Shown here in pieces: positions 10,711-21,207 of a stretch of 64,000 bases of DNA (its first letter is position 1; each line of letters opens with the position of its first letter). The notes under the pieces are model-generated. The model worked only from the letters and a program-made list of their open reading frames with translations, was not told where the DNA came from and did not search any database. The position numbers were made by a program, and so were the translations under genes. Location of the stretch: positions 51,057,441 through 51,121,440 of the forward strand of contig NC_053143.1 in NCBI RefSeq assembly GCF_016808335.1. Direction: 5' to 3'. Origin of the DNA: Panicum virgatum. Lineage: Eukaryota > Streptophyta > Magnoliopsida > Poales > Poaceae.

Positions 10711-12556
10711 CTTGCCACTATCAGCTTCAAGCTGATTTAGCTTATGGACGATCTTCGATATATCAAGCCTTTTCTGGGTATCTTGCTCCACGCAGTTCAA
10801 TGCTATCTGAGTGCATGTCTCTACTTGGTGGCAATATGCTTCAAACATGGAATCGCTCGATGTGTCCTGCAACCTGATCCTCCAATTTGTTTTTACCTGG
10901 GGAACCAAACTGTCAAGCCAGGATGCTACGACTCAAATGTAAATGTGACGTCATTAGATTGTAAAATTATTGATCTTGTTAAAGATAAAGATTGTTTCTC
11001 ACTAGATCAATAAACTTGTCACCAGGCATGTTTGCACATGTATGGTAACCATCAGGTCCCGAAATTATCTGTATCATTAAGACACCCAAGCTGAATATGT
11101 CGAATTTTTTTGAGATTTCACCCGTCAATGTATTCTGGTGGCTGGTACCCACTGCATTGCATCACATGCAACAATTTTGTAATACCCATATTTCAGTTGA
11201 ATAGAAAAGGGATAACTGCACTTGAGCCATTCAACTTACAGTGTTCCTAAAGGACTTTTTGTGGTCCGAGTTAGTTCTTTATCACCAAAGATCCTCGATA
11301 GACCAAAATCTGCAAGCTTTGGTACCATGTTCTTATCTAATAATATGTTGGCAGGTTTTAGGTCCAAGTGATGAAGAGGTTTCTCCAGTTCATCATGCAT
11401 ATGTTTTAAACCCTCACAGGTCCCTTTAATAATCTTGTACCGTGTGTTCCAGTCAAGTCCAGAAAACTCATCTGCAATAGAATTACAAAGGGAGTACTAA
11501 TCAAACATAAATATACAGAACACTTTCCTTGCATGACACAATTAAGATGCTCATAAATGATACCGGAAAGATGCTTTTGAAGGCTTCCATTGTACATATA
11601 CTCAAGGCAAAGCGCTCTATGTGTCTCTTCAACGAGCACTTGTATTCCATTGAACTCCATAGATTTTTGTTCTATCTGATAGCAATAGCCATAAATGTTG
11701 GAATATAAGTAAATTGCCCACCTCTCCCCATCAGCTTAAGCTTTTGGGTTGAATTAGTTGGTGCATGCAACTCAATATGGTATCAGAGCTAGAGGTCTCG
11801 AGTTCGAATCCTGGTTAGCGCAATTAAATAAAATAATTGATGCTCGCTCCTATTCCACGTCTGAGGCCTGAGGGAGCCTCCACGTGAGGGGGAGTGTTGG
11901 AATATAAGTGAATTGCCCACCTCTCCCCATCAGCTTAAGCTTTTGGGTTGAATTGGTTGGTGCATGCAACTCAATAATAAAGTCGTACAATGTTTTCATG
12001 TTGAAGCTTAGTGAGGTTATAGAACTCGTTTTGAAACTGCTTATGGCCAAGATCGGCGATAGTATCACGAAGAATCTTCACAGCAACATGGTCACCATTT
12101 TTGGTCAACCCCTGTTGAAGATATGTTGTTAGTGATCACTCAATAAATGTCGATTTTCATTTTTTTTTCCCTATGTACTGCCTACTTATCATTTGATATT
12201 TGAAAAAGCAGGGGGGGCGGGGACAGGCACTGGATTTGGTTTGATTGCTATTGCGTACTGCTACCAAACCACAATACGGTATATGGGAACTTATTTTGTT
12301 TGTGATAAGCTAGCTGCCCGCATTGCAGCAAGATCATGTGATGTAGGTATGTATACTGTTTGGAAGCACCGTATCTAGTTTGGTCAGTGTGTACTTAATT
12401 TTCTCTGTTGAAACTAGCATTCCAATAAAACCGTACCTTGTAAACCACTCCAAATGCTCCTTCGCCAAGTTTCCGGTCCTCTGAGAAACCATCTGTAATT
12501 TCTTCTAATAATTGGAATGGCACCTCCTCTGGTTCCATGTGTTGAGGAGGTTCCAT
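10711..12556 (-). pseudogene. Protein kinase exons (probable N-terminal part of the NLR gene), disrupted
   Basis: Five exons encode a grass receptor-like or cytoplasmic Ser/Thr kinase. Exon 12556-12437 starts with Met and has the glycine loop GEGAFGVVYK. Exon 12111 to about 11566 has the ATP Lys (VAVKIL) and is interrupted by a TRIM at 11696-11976. Exon 11471-11240 has HLDLKPANILLD (Leu replaces the Arg of HRD, a non-RD kinase) and ADFGLSR. Exon 11151-11003 has PPEY. Exon 10896-10711 is the C-lobe end (HKLNQLEADSGK). GT-AG borders and phases fit throughout. In exon 11151-11003 the frame breaks at EYIDG then TGA; one base extra or two missing restores the following EISKKFDIFSLGV. The TRIM and the frameshift make this a pseudogene as it stands. 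No signal peptide or membrane span is seen. It ends in phase 0 at a donor facing the NB-ARC exon. Confidence 0.85.
11696..11976 (+). mobile_element. Very short TRIM/SMART-like retrotransposon in a kinase exon
   Basis: Two 82-bp terminal repeats (11696-11777 and 11895-11976), differing at about two positions, begin TGTTGGAATATAAGT. The initiator-Met primer site TGGTATCAGAGC follows the first repeat at once, and a purine-rich stretch (GTGAGGGGGAG) precedes the second. A 5-bp duplication ATAAA flanks it (11691-11695 and 11977-11981). At 281 bp it is among the shortest LTR-type elements. The kinase frame is continuous across the empty site (LQHENIVRLY then GYCYQ). Confidence 0.93.
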
Positions 12557-13320
12557 GTGTTGATGTGCTCTGCAAGTTGCTCTCCTTGTTACTTTTCCAG
12601 GTGGTATAAATAAAAAAACATTTCCTATTAAAAAAACTGATTTGAACAGAAGAGAGCGGCATCCTGCATATTATATACCTAGGTCTACTTTATTTCCTTT
12701 TCCTCGGCAACCAGATGGTGTACGTGAGAACCTCCTCCACAAGCTAGAATTTTAAACATGGATCAGACGAACTTATGATGATGGATCAGGCGGCAGCAGC
12801 ACCTGGGACTGGGATTGGGTCTAGGGGAGAAGCAATCGGCCTTTATCCAGAAGCTATGCCCAGTGCAAGCAACGGGATGATGATGTTGATGGATTAAGTG
12901 CAAGATTAAAAAAAAGGAGCAGCACCCGTACCGTACGAGGCGGAGAAGACCGGGGAGGAGCCGGCGGTGCCCGCGCGCGGAGGAGGCCGGGGAGGAGCCG
13001 GCAGCGGCGAATCCGAGGGAGCGGAGGAGAGGGCGGCGCCCGCGCGCGGAGGAGGGCGGGGAGGCCCCGGCGGGCGGCGGATCTGACGGAGGAGGAGGAG
13101 CAAGCAAGCTAGCGACAATGGCCGACAGTCCAGAGAGGCGAATGAAGGCGAAAGGACTGGTGGTCGGTCAGTCAAGAGAACCATCTGATGTGAATGCCAC
13201 TCCACACACTTTGTCTAAAGGTGGGTGGAGACATGCAATAAAATAAAGTGGAGGCAAAAGAATGGGTAAATCACTGTTTTGTAGTGTAGACGATAGATAT
13301 CATGCACAGTGAGAAATTTG
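12557..13320. other. GC-rich region upstream of the kinase exons
   Basis: About 12900-13110 is strongly GC-rich, with repeated GCGCGCGGAGGAGG units. It could be the 5' region or an upstream exon of the kinase-NLR gene. Frames on the minus strand are Pro/Ala/Ser-rich and look compositional rather than real. Confidence 0.3.
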
Positions 13321-13562
13321 GCCCTTGTTTAGTTGTCTTCAAAATTTCAAAACTGTACAAGATTTTCCGTCACATCAAATCTTTGAACGCATGCATGAAG
13401 TATTAAATGTAGCTAAATAAAATAACTAATTACACAGTTTGTCTGTAATTTGCGAGACGAATCTTTTGAGCCTAATTAACCCATGATCAGATAATAATTA
13501 CCAAATACTAACGAAAATGCTATAGTACTTTACACCCAAATCTGTATGCATCTAAACAAGGG
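13321..13562. mobile_element. MITE with CCCTTGTTTAG ends
   Basis: Inverted ends GCCCTTGTTTAG and CTAAACAAGGGC. The interior contains the conserved segment GCGAGACGAATCTTTTGAGC and AT-rich sequence typical of an abundant grass MITE group. Elements at 30075 and 30684 share parts of this interior. The target duplication is not clear. Confidence 0.65.
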
Positions 13563-14028
13563 CTTGGAATAGATGATGGGATATATAGACGTTCCAGTGA
13601 GACAGCCTAAGGGCACTGTTCTTGAAAACAATCGCAATTGCATTAATTTAAACGCCCAAAGTGATAAATGATTAGACTGTTCCTAATGGGGCTTGTATCA
13701 TAATATGCATATACAGGCTCCGCTATACGGTCTACGCACCATGCAAAATACATATACAAGTCTATATGCAGGTTCCACTACGCATGGTCTTACACATTTT
13801 TTTTTTTGATAAAACGTACCTGTATTAAAAGATAAGGAAAACGTACCTGTATTAACTTAATTGACATATCACATATAGCCAGATTAACACTTTATTTATT
13901 CATGTAATGGTTAGCTATAATATAAAAATGTAGAGTTTTTAATACTTGACCCACCTATAGCCTCCTTTTCTTTCCGTTCTCTTCCGCTTGTGCGGAGATT
14001 CTCCGCTACTTTCACAGAGGTTTACAGG
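13563..14028. other. Intergenic DNA, no supported feature
   Basis: AT-rich, without coding frames or clear repeats. Confidence 0.5.
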
Positions 14029-14598
14029 TAGTGCTGGGAATTGGGCTGTGCCGGGCTGGCACGGCCCAACCCTTCCGTGCTTTGGGCTGAAATTTTTTGG
14101 GTCGAGATGGCCCAATTTTTTCCGGGCCCTGTCGGGTCGGCCCAAAGAGCAAAAATCTTAGCCCAGCACGGCCCTAAAACACACCGTGCCTTATTCGGGC
14201 CGTGCCGGCCCAAACACGGCCCATATTCTGTATATGCACACATAAAAATCTTACACTTAGCTAGTACCTTAGAAAACTATTACCAGTTCATCACTCACCA
14301 GTTAAAAATTTAAAAGTCCAACAAACACACAATTTGAGGGAAACTAAATATATATTCCTCAGTCTGCTTCGTTAAAAACCTTACCCACAATCATATGGGC
14401 CGGGCCAGCCCAAGCACGGCCCAAGCGTGCGGGCCGTGCCGGGGGCACAACGGGCTGAAAATGAAGGCCTGGTCCGGCCCTCTCTTCGGGCCGTGCTAGT
14501 CCGGCCCATATAATTTCGTGCTGGGCTGTACTTTGGACCGTTGTATTCGGGCCATGCTCGTGCCGGCCCATGTGGCACGGCCCATACTCCCGGGACTA
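14029..14598. mobile_element. Non-autonomous hAT-like element with GGGCCGTGCC subterminal repeats
   Basis: Imperfect inverted ends TAGTGCTGGGAA and (reverse complement of the right end) TAGTCCCGGGAG. The flanks are TTTACAGG (14021-14028) and TTTACAAG (14599-14606), an 8-bp duplication with one mismatch. Both arms are filled with repeats of the type GGGCCGTGCCGGCCC and their inverse; the centre is AT-rich. The repeat-rich arms make it strongly palindromic. No transposase. Confidence 0.75.
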
Positions 14599-14606
14599 TT
14601 TACAAG

Positions 14607-15088
14607 TTTGGTATCTTTCGTTTCTCGCATCGGACGGCTCTCCCAATACTTCGCTTTGTGCTCCTGAGATTTTCAGCTCCGCAAAAGCCAAATGGAACAC
14701 AAACTCTTTTACCAAGAATCTTGGAGCACATGCTACAGTGGGATGTAGATCATCAACTTACTTCTATTCTCTTTTTCTGTTCTTTTCTTTTCTCCAACTC
14801 ATTATAAATCTAATATGGCAACCCTTGCAACTTTCTTACTTACCTCATTGTACATGCTCTTAGCATATGGAAAAGCAAAAAACTTTGAACATGCATGATA
14901 TTTGAGTCACAAGCACTGGATTGTTCCCCCTCACGCCGATGGCCTTCTGCGTTTCGTCTATCTTGTTAAGTTAGAGTTTGGTCCTCCTTTTGTCTATATC
15001 TTAATTATGTAATAAGTGCGGAATGAGACTTTTTTCATTGAAAAAGTCAAAAGTCAGAGGAGCATCCGATGCCAAGTTCGAAGTGACA
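14607..15088. other. Intergenic DNA, no supported feature
   Basis: No coding frame or repeat that I can support. Confidence 0.45.
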
Positions 15089-15523
15089 AGTCCGGTCATG
15101 GTTTTAACTAGCGGGCTATGATAAATAGCGGTATATTTTTTCCCGATGATAAGAGGCTATAGCGGGCTATAGTAAATAGCGGTTTACTACTAAACCTAAA
15201 AAATATAAATAATAGATGCACAAAAAATATAGTAATTAGCGAATTTCATAAATATGTTTCTAGGGCTACGGAAACATTACTTAAGTTGACAATACAACAA
15301 AATTCATACAATTAAATATTCAGTTGTCCAGAAGACCAAAATAGTAGCACCGAGCTAAGAATAAGACTATAGCGGCACTAAAGCTATGTCATTTAGCGCA
15401 GCTATAACCCAATTTAGCGTTCATAGCTCCCACAGCGGCATAAATACAAATTGCGTAGCGGGGATCTTCTAAAAAAACTATAACGGAGCTATAACGGGCT
15501 ATAACCTGCTATTTAAAACTGAG
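15089..15523. mobile_element. Palindromic element with AGCGGGCTATAG subterminal repeats
   Basis: The left arm has GGTTTTAACTAGCGGGCTAT and the right arm ends GCTATTTAAAAC, in inverted orientation. Both arms carry many AGCGGGCTATAG-type repeats. The flanks AAGTCCGG and GAGTCCAG may be a diverged 8-bp duplication, which would make it hAT-like. The exact borders are uncertain. Confidence 0.5.
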
Positions 15524-15529
15524 TCCAGC

Positions 15530-16460
15530 GAGATGATGCCTCAAGAATGAATGGCACGACACCACAACGCCGCCATCATCCACCCGACCGAAGAGATTGA
15601 GACAACCACTGGTTGAGCCAAGCTTTCGCATAGTAAAACCAAGGGAGATCGGCAACCTCGATAGCGCCTTCAGAAGGTAACTATGCCAGAGACGCGGTTA
15701 TTGCCAGCCTAGCAAGAACTAGGCAAAGCTTTCACTCCTAATACCCAACCTCCCCAACACGTAGAACGAAACAAAAGCCAGCACGGCCTAAGATGAAGAG
15801 GAGCCCACCAGAGGAAGAAGCACAAGAAGGACAACGATGCAACAAAATCAGGCTCTCCATCACCAGACGATAAACGAAACCATGAGCAAAGCATCTCTTC
15901 GGATGAAACAGCGACAATGACTAATCCAAGATCTATGAACGAGCGGGAGCAAAGCATGTCCCTGCACAAAGGCGACGATGGGGACGAGGAGCAATGACTC
16001 CTCTCTAGCAAAGAGGAGCGACCACGATAGGGCAATTCAGCACCGACCACGAGACCTACAAGCCAAGAGACGGGGGCAAAGCGCCTCCGGAAGGCCGAAG
16101 CTCCACAAAGACGACCACGGAGAGAAGCAAAGCATCAACTCGAGGACACACACCAACGGGAGCAAAGCATCTCCCGAGAGATAAACAAGAGCGAACGACC
16201 GTTCTGAAGGGTGGAAGCAACCTAAAGCTACAAAAGTCAGGTGCGGCCAAAGCGAGTCCCATGGCGACCAAGGAGGGGTAGGGACTGCAGAGCGGATGTG
16301 GCAACCACAATGATCAGGGGCAGCACCAACGACTGGCCAACCGAAGACGGCACAACGACCACGGTGGCACCGGTGACCCCAAGGGAAAGCAGAGGCACAA
16401 AAGGCCACCGACCACCATGCGGGGAAGCGCCCGCGCCGCCTTGGGAAAAAAATAGATTCT
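15530..16460. repeat. Region with recurrent GAGCAAAGCATC motif
   Basis: Variants of GGGAGCAAAGCATCTC recur near 15893, 15945, 16072, 16123 and 16158 in GC-rich sequence without introns or domains. This looks like untranslated or internal sequence of an unidentified transposon, not a gene. The frames on both strands have no recognisable domain. Confidence 0.4.
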
Positions 16461-16849
16461 AAGTCGAATCAGAAGTCGAATGGTAGAATCGGAATCAGCA
16501 TAATCGATATAGAATCCAAGACTCTACTCGATTCAACAAAGAAATATATTATTCAATTTGGTGCTATATTTTCAAATAACATGAGCGCCTGCCAGATAAT
16601 CCTTCACCCCGAACATACCTCCTCTTTTATGTCTTTCGGTAATTTGCATTCAACCAACCATGTTGAGCCATCAATTACTTAACTCACATATAATCCTAGC
16701 TAGGGTCTGATATAATTTTTCCTTTGCATGTAACTCTATTACTTTGGCTAGAACTATGCGAATGGTATTTTTCTAGAAACACATCTAAATAAATACAGAT
16801 CCAGTAGCACAAATTAGTGTACGCTGTTATATATGTCGGACCACATTTC

Positions 16850-17310
16850 TGACATCCACTGTGCTTAGCGTATCAGTTCCTGAATCAGTAGCTGATACGC
16901 ACACAACAGAGGGCATCACAGTCATACAGTGTTTGCATTACATTAAAGCAAGTCTTTAACATAGTTTAATTACAAGACGGCTCATAGGCCAAGATACTTA
17001 CTATACAACGAAAACCTACGAGGCAGCCCAAGTCCACAAGCAAACTTGGGTGCAGGCAGTCGGACCCCTTACCGGGAATCCACTGTGCTTACCGTACTAG
17101 ACCCTGGATCAGTAGCTGGTACGCACAGACGAACAGAAATGGAACAGAAAGCCTGTCGTTACATTCATTATAAATACAGAGTCTTATACAAACCTTTATA
17201 AAAGGTTCTTACACATCGGCTCGCAGGCCATAAAGTTAAACACGGCGGAAGCACTGAGCGGACACCCAAACCACAAGCAAAAGTTTGGGCGCAGGCGAAA
17301 CCCTAACTAC
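16850..17310. repeat. Two diverged direct repeats, about 230 bp each
   Basis: Unit one (about 16857-17085) and unit two (about 17088-17310) share the order ATCCACTGTGCTTA, then GATCAGTAGCTG(A/G)TACGCACA near the start, then a GGC(T)CATA-type middle, then ACAAGCAAA-TTGGG-GCAGGC at the end. They are probably part of a retroelement terminal or untranslated region; no coding sequence. Confidence 0.4.
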
Positions 17311-19509
17311 TCGTCTTCTTCTACGTCGAAGTCTTCTTCTGCTTCTTCTGCTGAAAAGCATGGCATCGGTGGAGTGAGTACATTACGTACTCAGCAAGTC
17401 CCATCTTTAAACAAGGGTTTATTTATATGCATGGGGTAAGGCAAGGGAGGGCTCGAGTTTATTTTGCGGAAAAGCTGCTTTTTAATGCATGTGTGAAATT
17501 CTGCTATTTTTCCTTGGAAAATAAAAGGTACGAAAAGAATATTTATATATCAGTGTATATGTTTGGCCCTGGGGGAGATACTTCAATCCCGCCAGTTCCC
17601 ATGCTTAACAGCACACTTGCCACACTTGGCATTAACACACAGCATAGCCCGACATCTCGGAAACTGAGCTCGGGGATCTTTCTCAACTGCCAAACACACA
17701 GAACCCTTTTTAAAGTCTAATCACTGTGACTCACCATAGCATGCCTGAGACCGCAGGCACAGCTATCCGGATAGATTTAACCTCTGCAGAGTTTGTACAC
17801 TTTACCCACATGATGTGCTTGAGTTACGTCAAGCACAACTCGATCCCGCACACGCATAGGACATAGAGCCCACAATCACCACGGAATAACCAAGGGCCCA
17901 AATTGGCACACAGCGAATCCAGGATATATCATTTAGTTAACGACATGGTACGCCACACAGTTCCCATACCCGCTCCTGGTGTCTGTTGCACCCTGCCTCC
18001 AGGTGAATTGCGGCTTTAAGCCTATGGGTTCGTGACCAAGTCTGTCCTAGGTCGGACATGTGGTTGCACGAAAAAAATATGCTAGGTGACAACCACAACG
18101 AAAATCCTTATATGCTAGGGCAGATTCTCCGTAGCATACGCACAAAGTAGGTGCATAGCCATGTCTTTCCCAGGTCAAAACAATTTTAAAACCATTTTTG
18201 AACTCACACGAGAAAAACTATTTTAAAAAGTTTTGCGGTCGCGAAGCACCTAGCCTAAGCATTTGAAATAAAACTCTTGACCAAGGGTTATCAAGGGATT
18301 AGGGTGCTCAAGGTCAAGGAGTGGCTTAAACAAACTTGGGTAACATCTAGTGAGGAGAAAAACATTCTAAAAGACATAACATGCATAAGCTCATTAAGGT
18401 TGGTCATATTTTATGTTTATGAAAAACTGGGTTCAACATGATCAAGGAGGGCGATAGGACTTGCCTTCAAATTCTTCGACTTGGTCTTCAACGTAGTCTC
18501 AGTCTTCTGTGTCGTCGCCGAACTCGGCGTCGTTCGAACCTACGCGTGAACGTCGAACGTTACTAACTAAACGGACGAACACGAACAAACAAAACAAACA
18601 ATCAAACAACATATGAAAATAAGCTTTTATTTAAGTAAAAGTGATTTAGTTGTGTAGATCTTGATTTTAGAAAATTTATAGACAAGAATCATCAAATTTG
18701 GATAAAGTATGAAAAAGTTATAGCTTAGGGAAGTTTTAAACCTTGAAAAAGGTGATCTAGGAGTGTTTCTGTACAAATCGAGGACCTAAACGTAATTAGA
18801 ATTAAATTCCTGAGGGTTAACATGTAAATCGAGTGCCAGTGGGTTCAATTATTTAAAAGCTTAGGGTTAAAACCGCAAAGCTAGGGGCTCGGATCTAATT
18901 ATTTATGAACTGGGCTGGACCGCGGGTTGATTTCTAAAAAGTTCAGAGGCTCTTTAGAAAGTTTTCCCGGGCGAAGCGGTATGTTCTAATCTCGTGCATT
19001 GATCTCGGATCGAACGTCTGAGATCGGCTCTAGGCACGGAGCGGCGGCGCTCGGCCGTCGGGACTTCCGTCCCGCGACGGCGCGCGGCGTTGGCTCGCCG
19101 GAGTTCACCGAACTCGGTGCTCCGGGGGTTAAAAAGGCTCGGGCTTCGGTCTTTAAGGTTCCTTGCATCACGGGTAAACCACCTAGACTTCAAGCAGGGC
19201 TCGGCGAGGCTCTGGACGGCGTGGCCACGATCGGCGGCGGCTCTGTGCAGCGGAGCTCGCCGGCGCAGGCTGTTCTGGGTATGCCGGGGCTCGATACTGG
19301 GCTTTAACGGGTCGGGGAGCATCTGCGAGGCAAGTGCAAGCTAATGCGAGGCACGTGCGGGGCTGTGGGGTTCTGCAGCACTGGGCGCAGTAGCGGGGCG
19401 GCACTGCGGTGGCACGGCTCGTCGGCGCACGCGCCTGAGTGGCGTTGGGGTCTGGTTCCGGGCGTGATCGGGTCAGGGAGCGAGCGCAGGGCAGCTGCAA
19501 GCCTAGGTA
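17311..19509. other. Unresolved repeat-like DNA, possible LTR-element flank
   Basis: No protein domain. The text around 17370-17400 (GAGTGAGTACATTACGTACTC) resembles sequence I associate with grass Ty3-type elements, but paired LTRs, primer site and pol were not found. 19000-19500 is GC-rich with compositional frames on both strands. Confidence 0.3.
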
Positions 19510-19656
19510 ATGTTGAACCTCAGTAATGATTTGAGTATGTAGCTAGGAATTTTTGTGACGGCTGGTGCCCGTGACCGCCGACTCCCCACCCAAAGTTCCC
19601 GGCACCGAGCAAGAACATGAAGAGGAGGTGAAGCGCTGAGCGCCTCCAAGGTGAGC

Positions 19657-19887
19657 TCACTGGGCGCCGCGAAGCTGGTCGCCGTCGCGATGCTGCCATG
19701 GTAGCCCTGAGCGCGGCGCTTTTGGTGCCCTAGCCGTCGCCATCCACTCCATCAGGACGCCGGCATGTAATCCTCCGACTAGGTACAGCAAGCGGCCCGA
19801 CCTCATGATCAGCACTCCCTGCAAGTTCCACATCCTCCTGAAATGCTTTTTCCCATACTGCGGCGGAGTCATCTCCATCTGAACCAT
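19657..19887 (-). other. Open frame of unknown nature, conserved between copies A and B
   Basis: A 76-residue frame here and a 79-residue frame at 36427-36666 are colinear and mostly identical (for example HFRRMWNLQGVLIM, LLYLVGGLHAGVLMEWMATA). Both end near the same point. This may be a fragment of an exon or just conserved by recent duplication. I do not recognise a domain. Confidence 0.3.
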
Positions 19888-20472
19888 GCTTTCCCGATGC
19901 CGCTCATTCTCAAGATCTGCTGAACTATGTTATCTGCAGGACTATACATATTTGATAAGAAGCGGAGGATGTACACGCAAGAACTAGTTAACCTAGAACT
20001 TCTACATGCATCCTGCTATATATAGAGAGAGAGGAAGCTACTGCAAATGCAAATGCCACAACTGTCAGTAGTGTATGTAGACCGGGATGAATATGACGCT
20101 GCTGGGCCAATCCCATACAACATCACCTCTGCACATATATTGTTTTCCAAAAAAAATTCCTCTGCAAAACATGGCTCACATTTTATACTCACAACCTTGT
20201 ACAGCTCAACTTTTAAGAAAAATAAAGAGGGGGGAAAACAGAGAGGACAGCTCGTGTCCTAGGCGCTTAATTAGCTTTGCCATAACTTTACACCTACTAT
20301 ACCCACCACAGCTTGCACGCAATATTATTGCTTTTCCGGATACTGGTCATGTATATATATTGCTTACACATCCACTTGGACACAATGATACTATAGGCCG
20401 AGCAGTGAGAGCAGCTAGGTACTTTTAATTTAGGTGTAGTAGCTACAACACTGATGAGTGTTGCAATCATCT

Positions 20473-21008
20473 TGTTTAATACTCTAGATCGACACAGTTC
20501 ACAGATCGAGTGAGGATTCTTTTGATCTTTCCATTTCATGATTACAAAGGGATTCCTAGATCTAGAACATAAGAGTACACTAGAGTACACTGAGAGAGAG
20601 AGGGAGAAACCATCACCACCGGAAGAGCTTGAGGCGGCCATCACAGGTTCGCTGATGAAGATCCGCTCAAAGTCGGCGATGATTGGTGCAGTGGAGTCGA
20701 TGCCGGAGTGATGGCGTCGTGGTCGATGGCGGCGGCGACGGGACAGAGCTGGCGGCGGTGAAGGCGATGAAGGTGGGGTTTCCCGCTGCTCCAGCGCTCC
20801 CTCTAGATCGGCTAGGGTTTTGGGATGTGGGTGAGGGTGCTGGCGGCGCGGCGAACCTCGTGTCGAGTGCCCCGGCCCCTCACCCCCTTTTATTTAGCGC
20901 TGTACAGCGAGGGCCCACCAACCATTAAGGGTTGGGCGCCCCCGATCAGGGCGCGGATTAAGGGCCTAATAGGCCGTTGGGCCTATTAGGAAGGAGATCA
21001 TTCCAACA
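20473..21008 (-). repeat. Single LTR of the Copia element
   Basis: Read on the minus strand it starts TGTTGGAATGATCTCC directly after the polypurine tract CAAGGGGGAGAA (21009-21020) and ends GTATTAAACA at 20473. These are proper TG...CA ends. No partner LTR is present on the other side. Confidence 0.75.
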
Positions 21009-21207
21009 TTCTCCCCCTTGATCTCACCTTTTATTTTAACTTTATACTTTAACTTGAAATTTTTTCCTTTAGTTGTTCCATCACATATTAGTAAATAGAT
21101 CATGCTTTATCGTCACAGTCCAAGACTGATAGACTCAACAGCTACCATACACATCACTGTTTTGAAACAAGTTCTTTATCTTTTTGGGCCCTTTTATTCT
21201 CCAGAAA

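Noticed and set aside
15709..16408. Possible genes in the GAGCAAAGCATC region
   Set aside because: Frames lack domains, occur on both strands, and the region is a repeat-rich unresolved transposon-like stretch.
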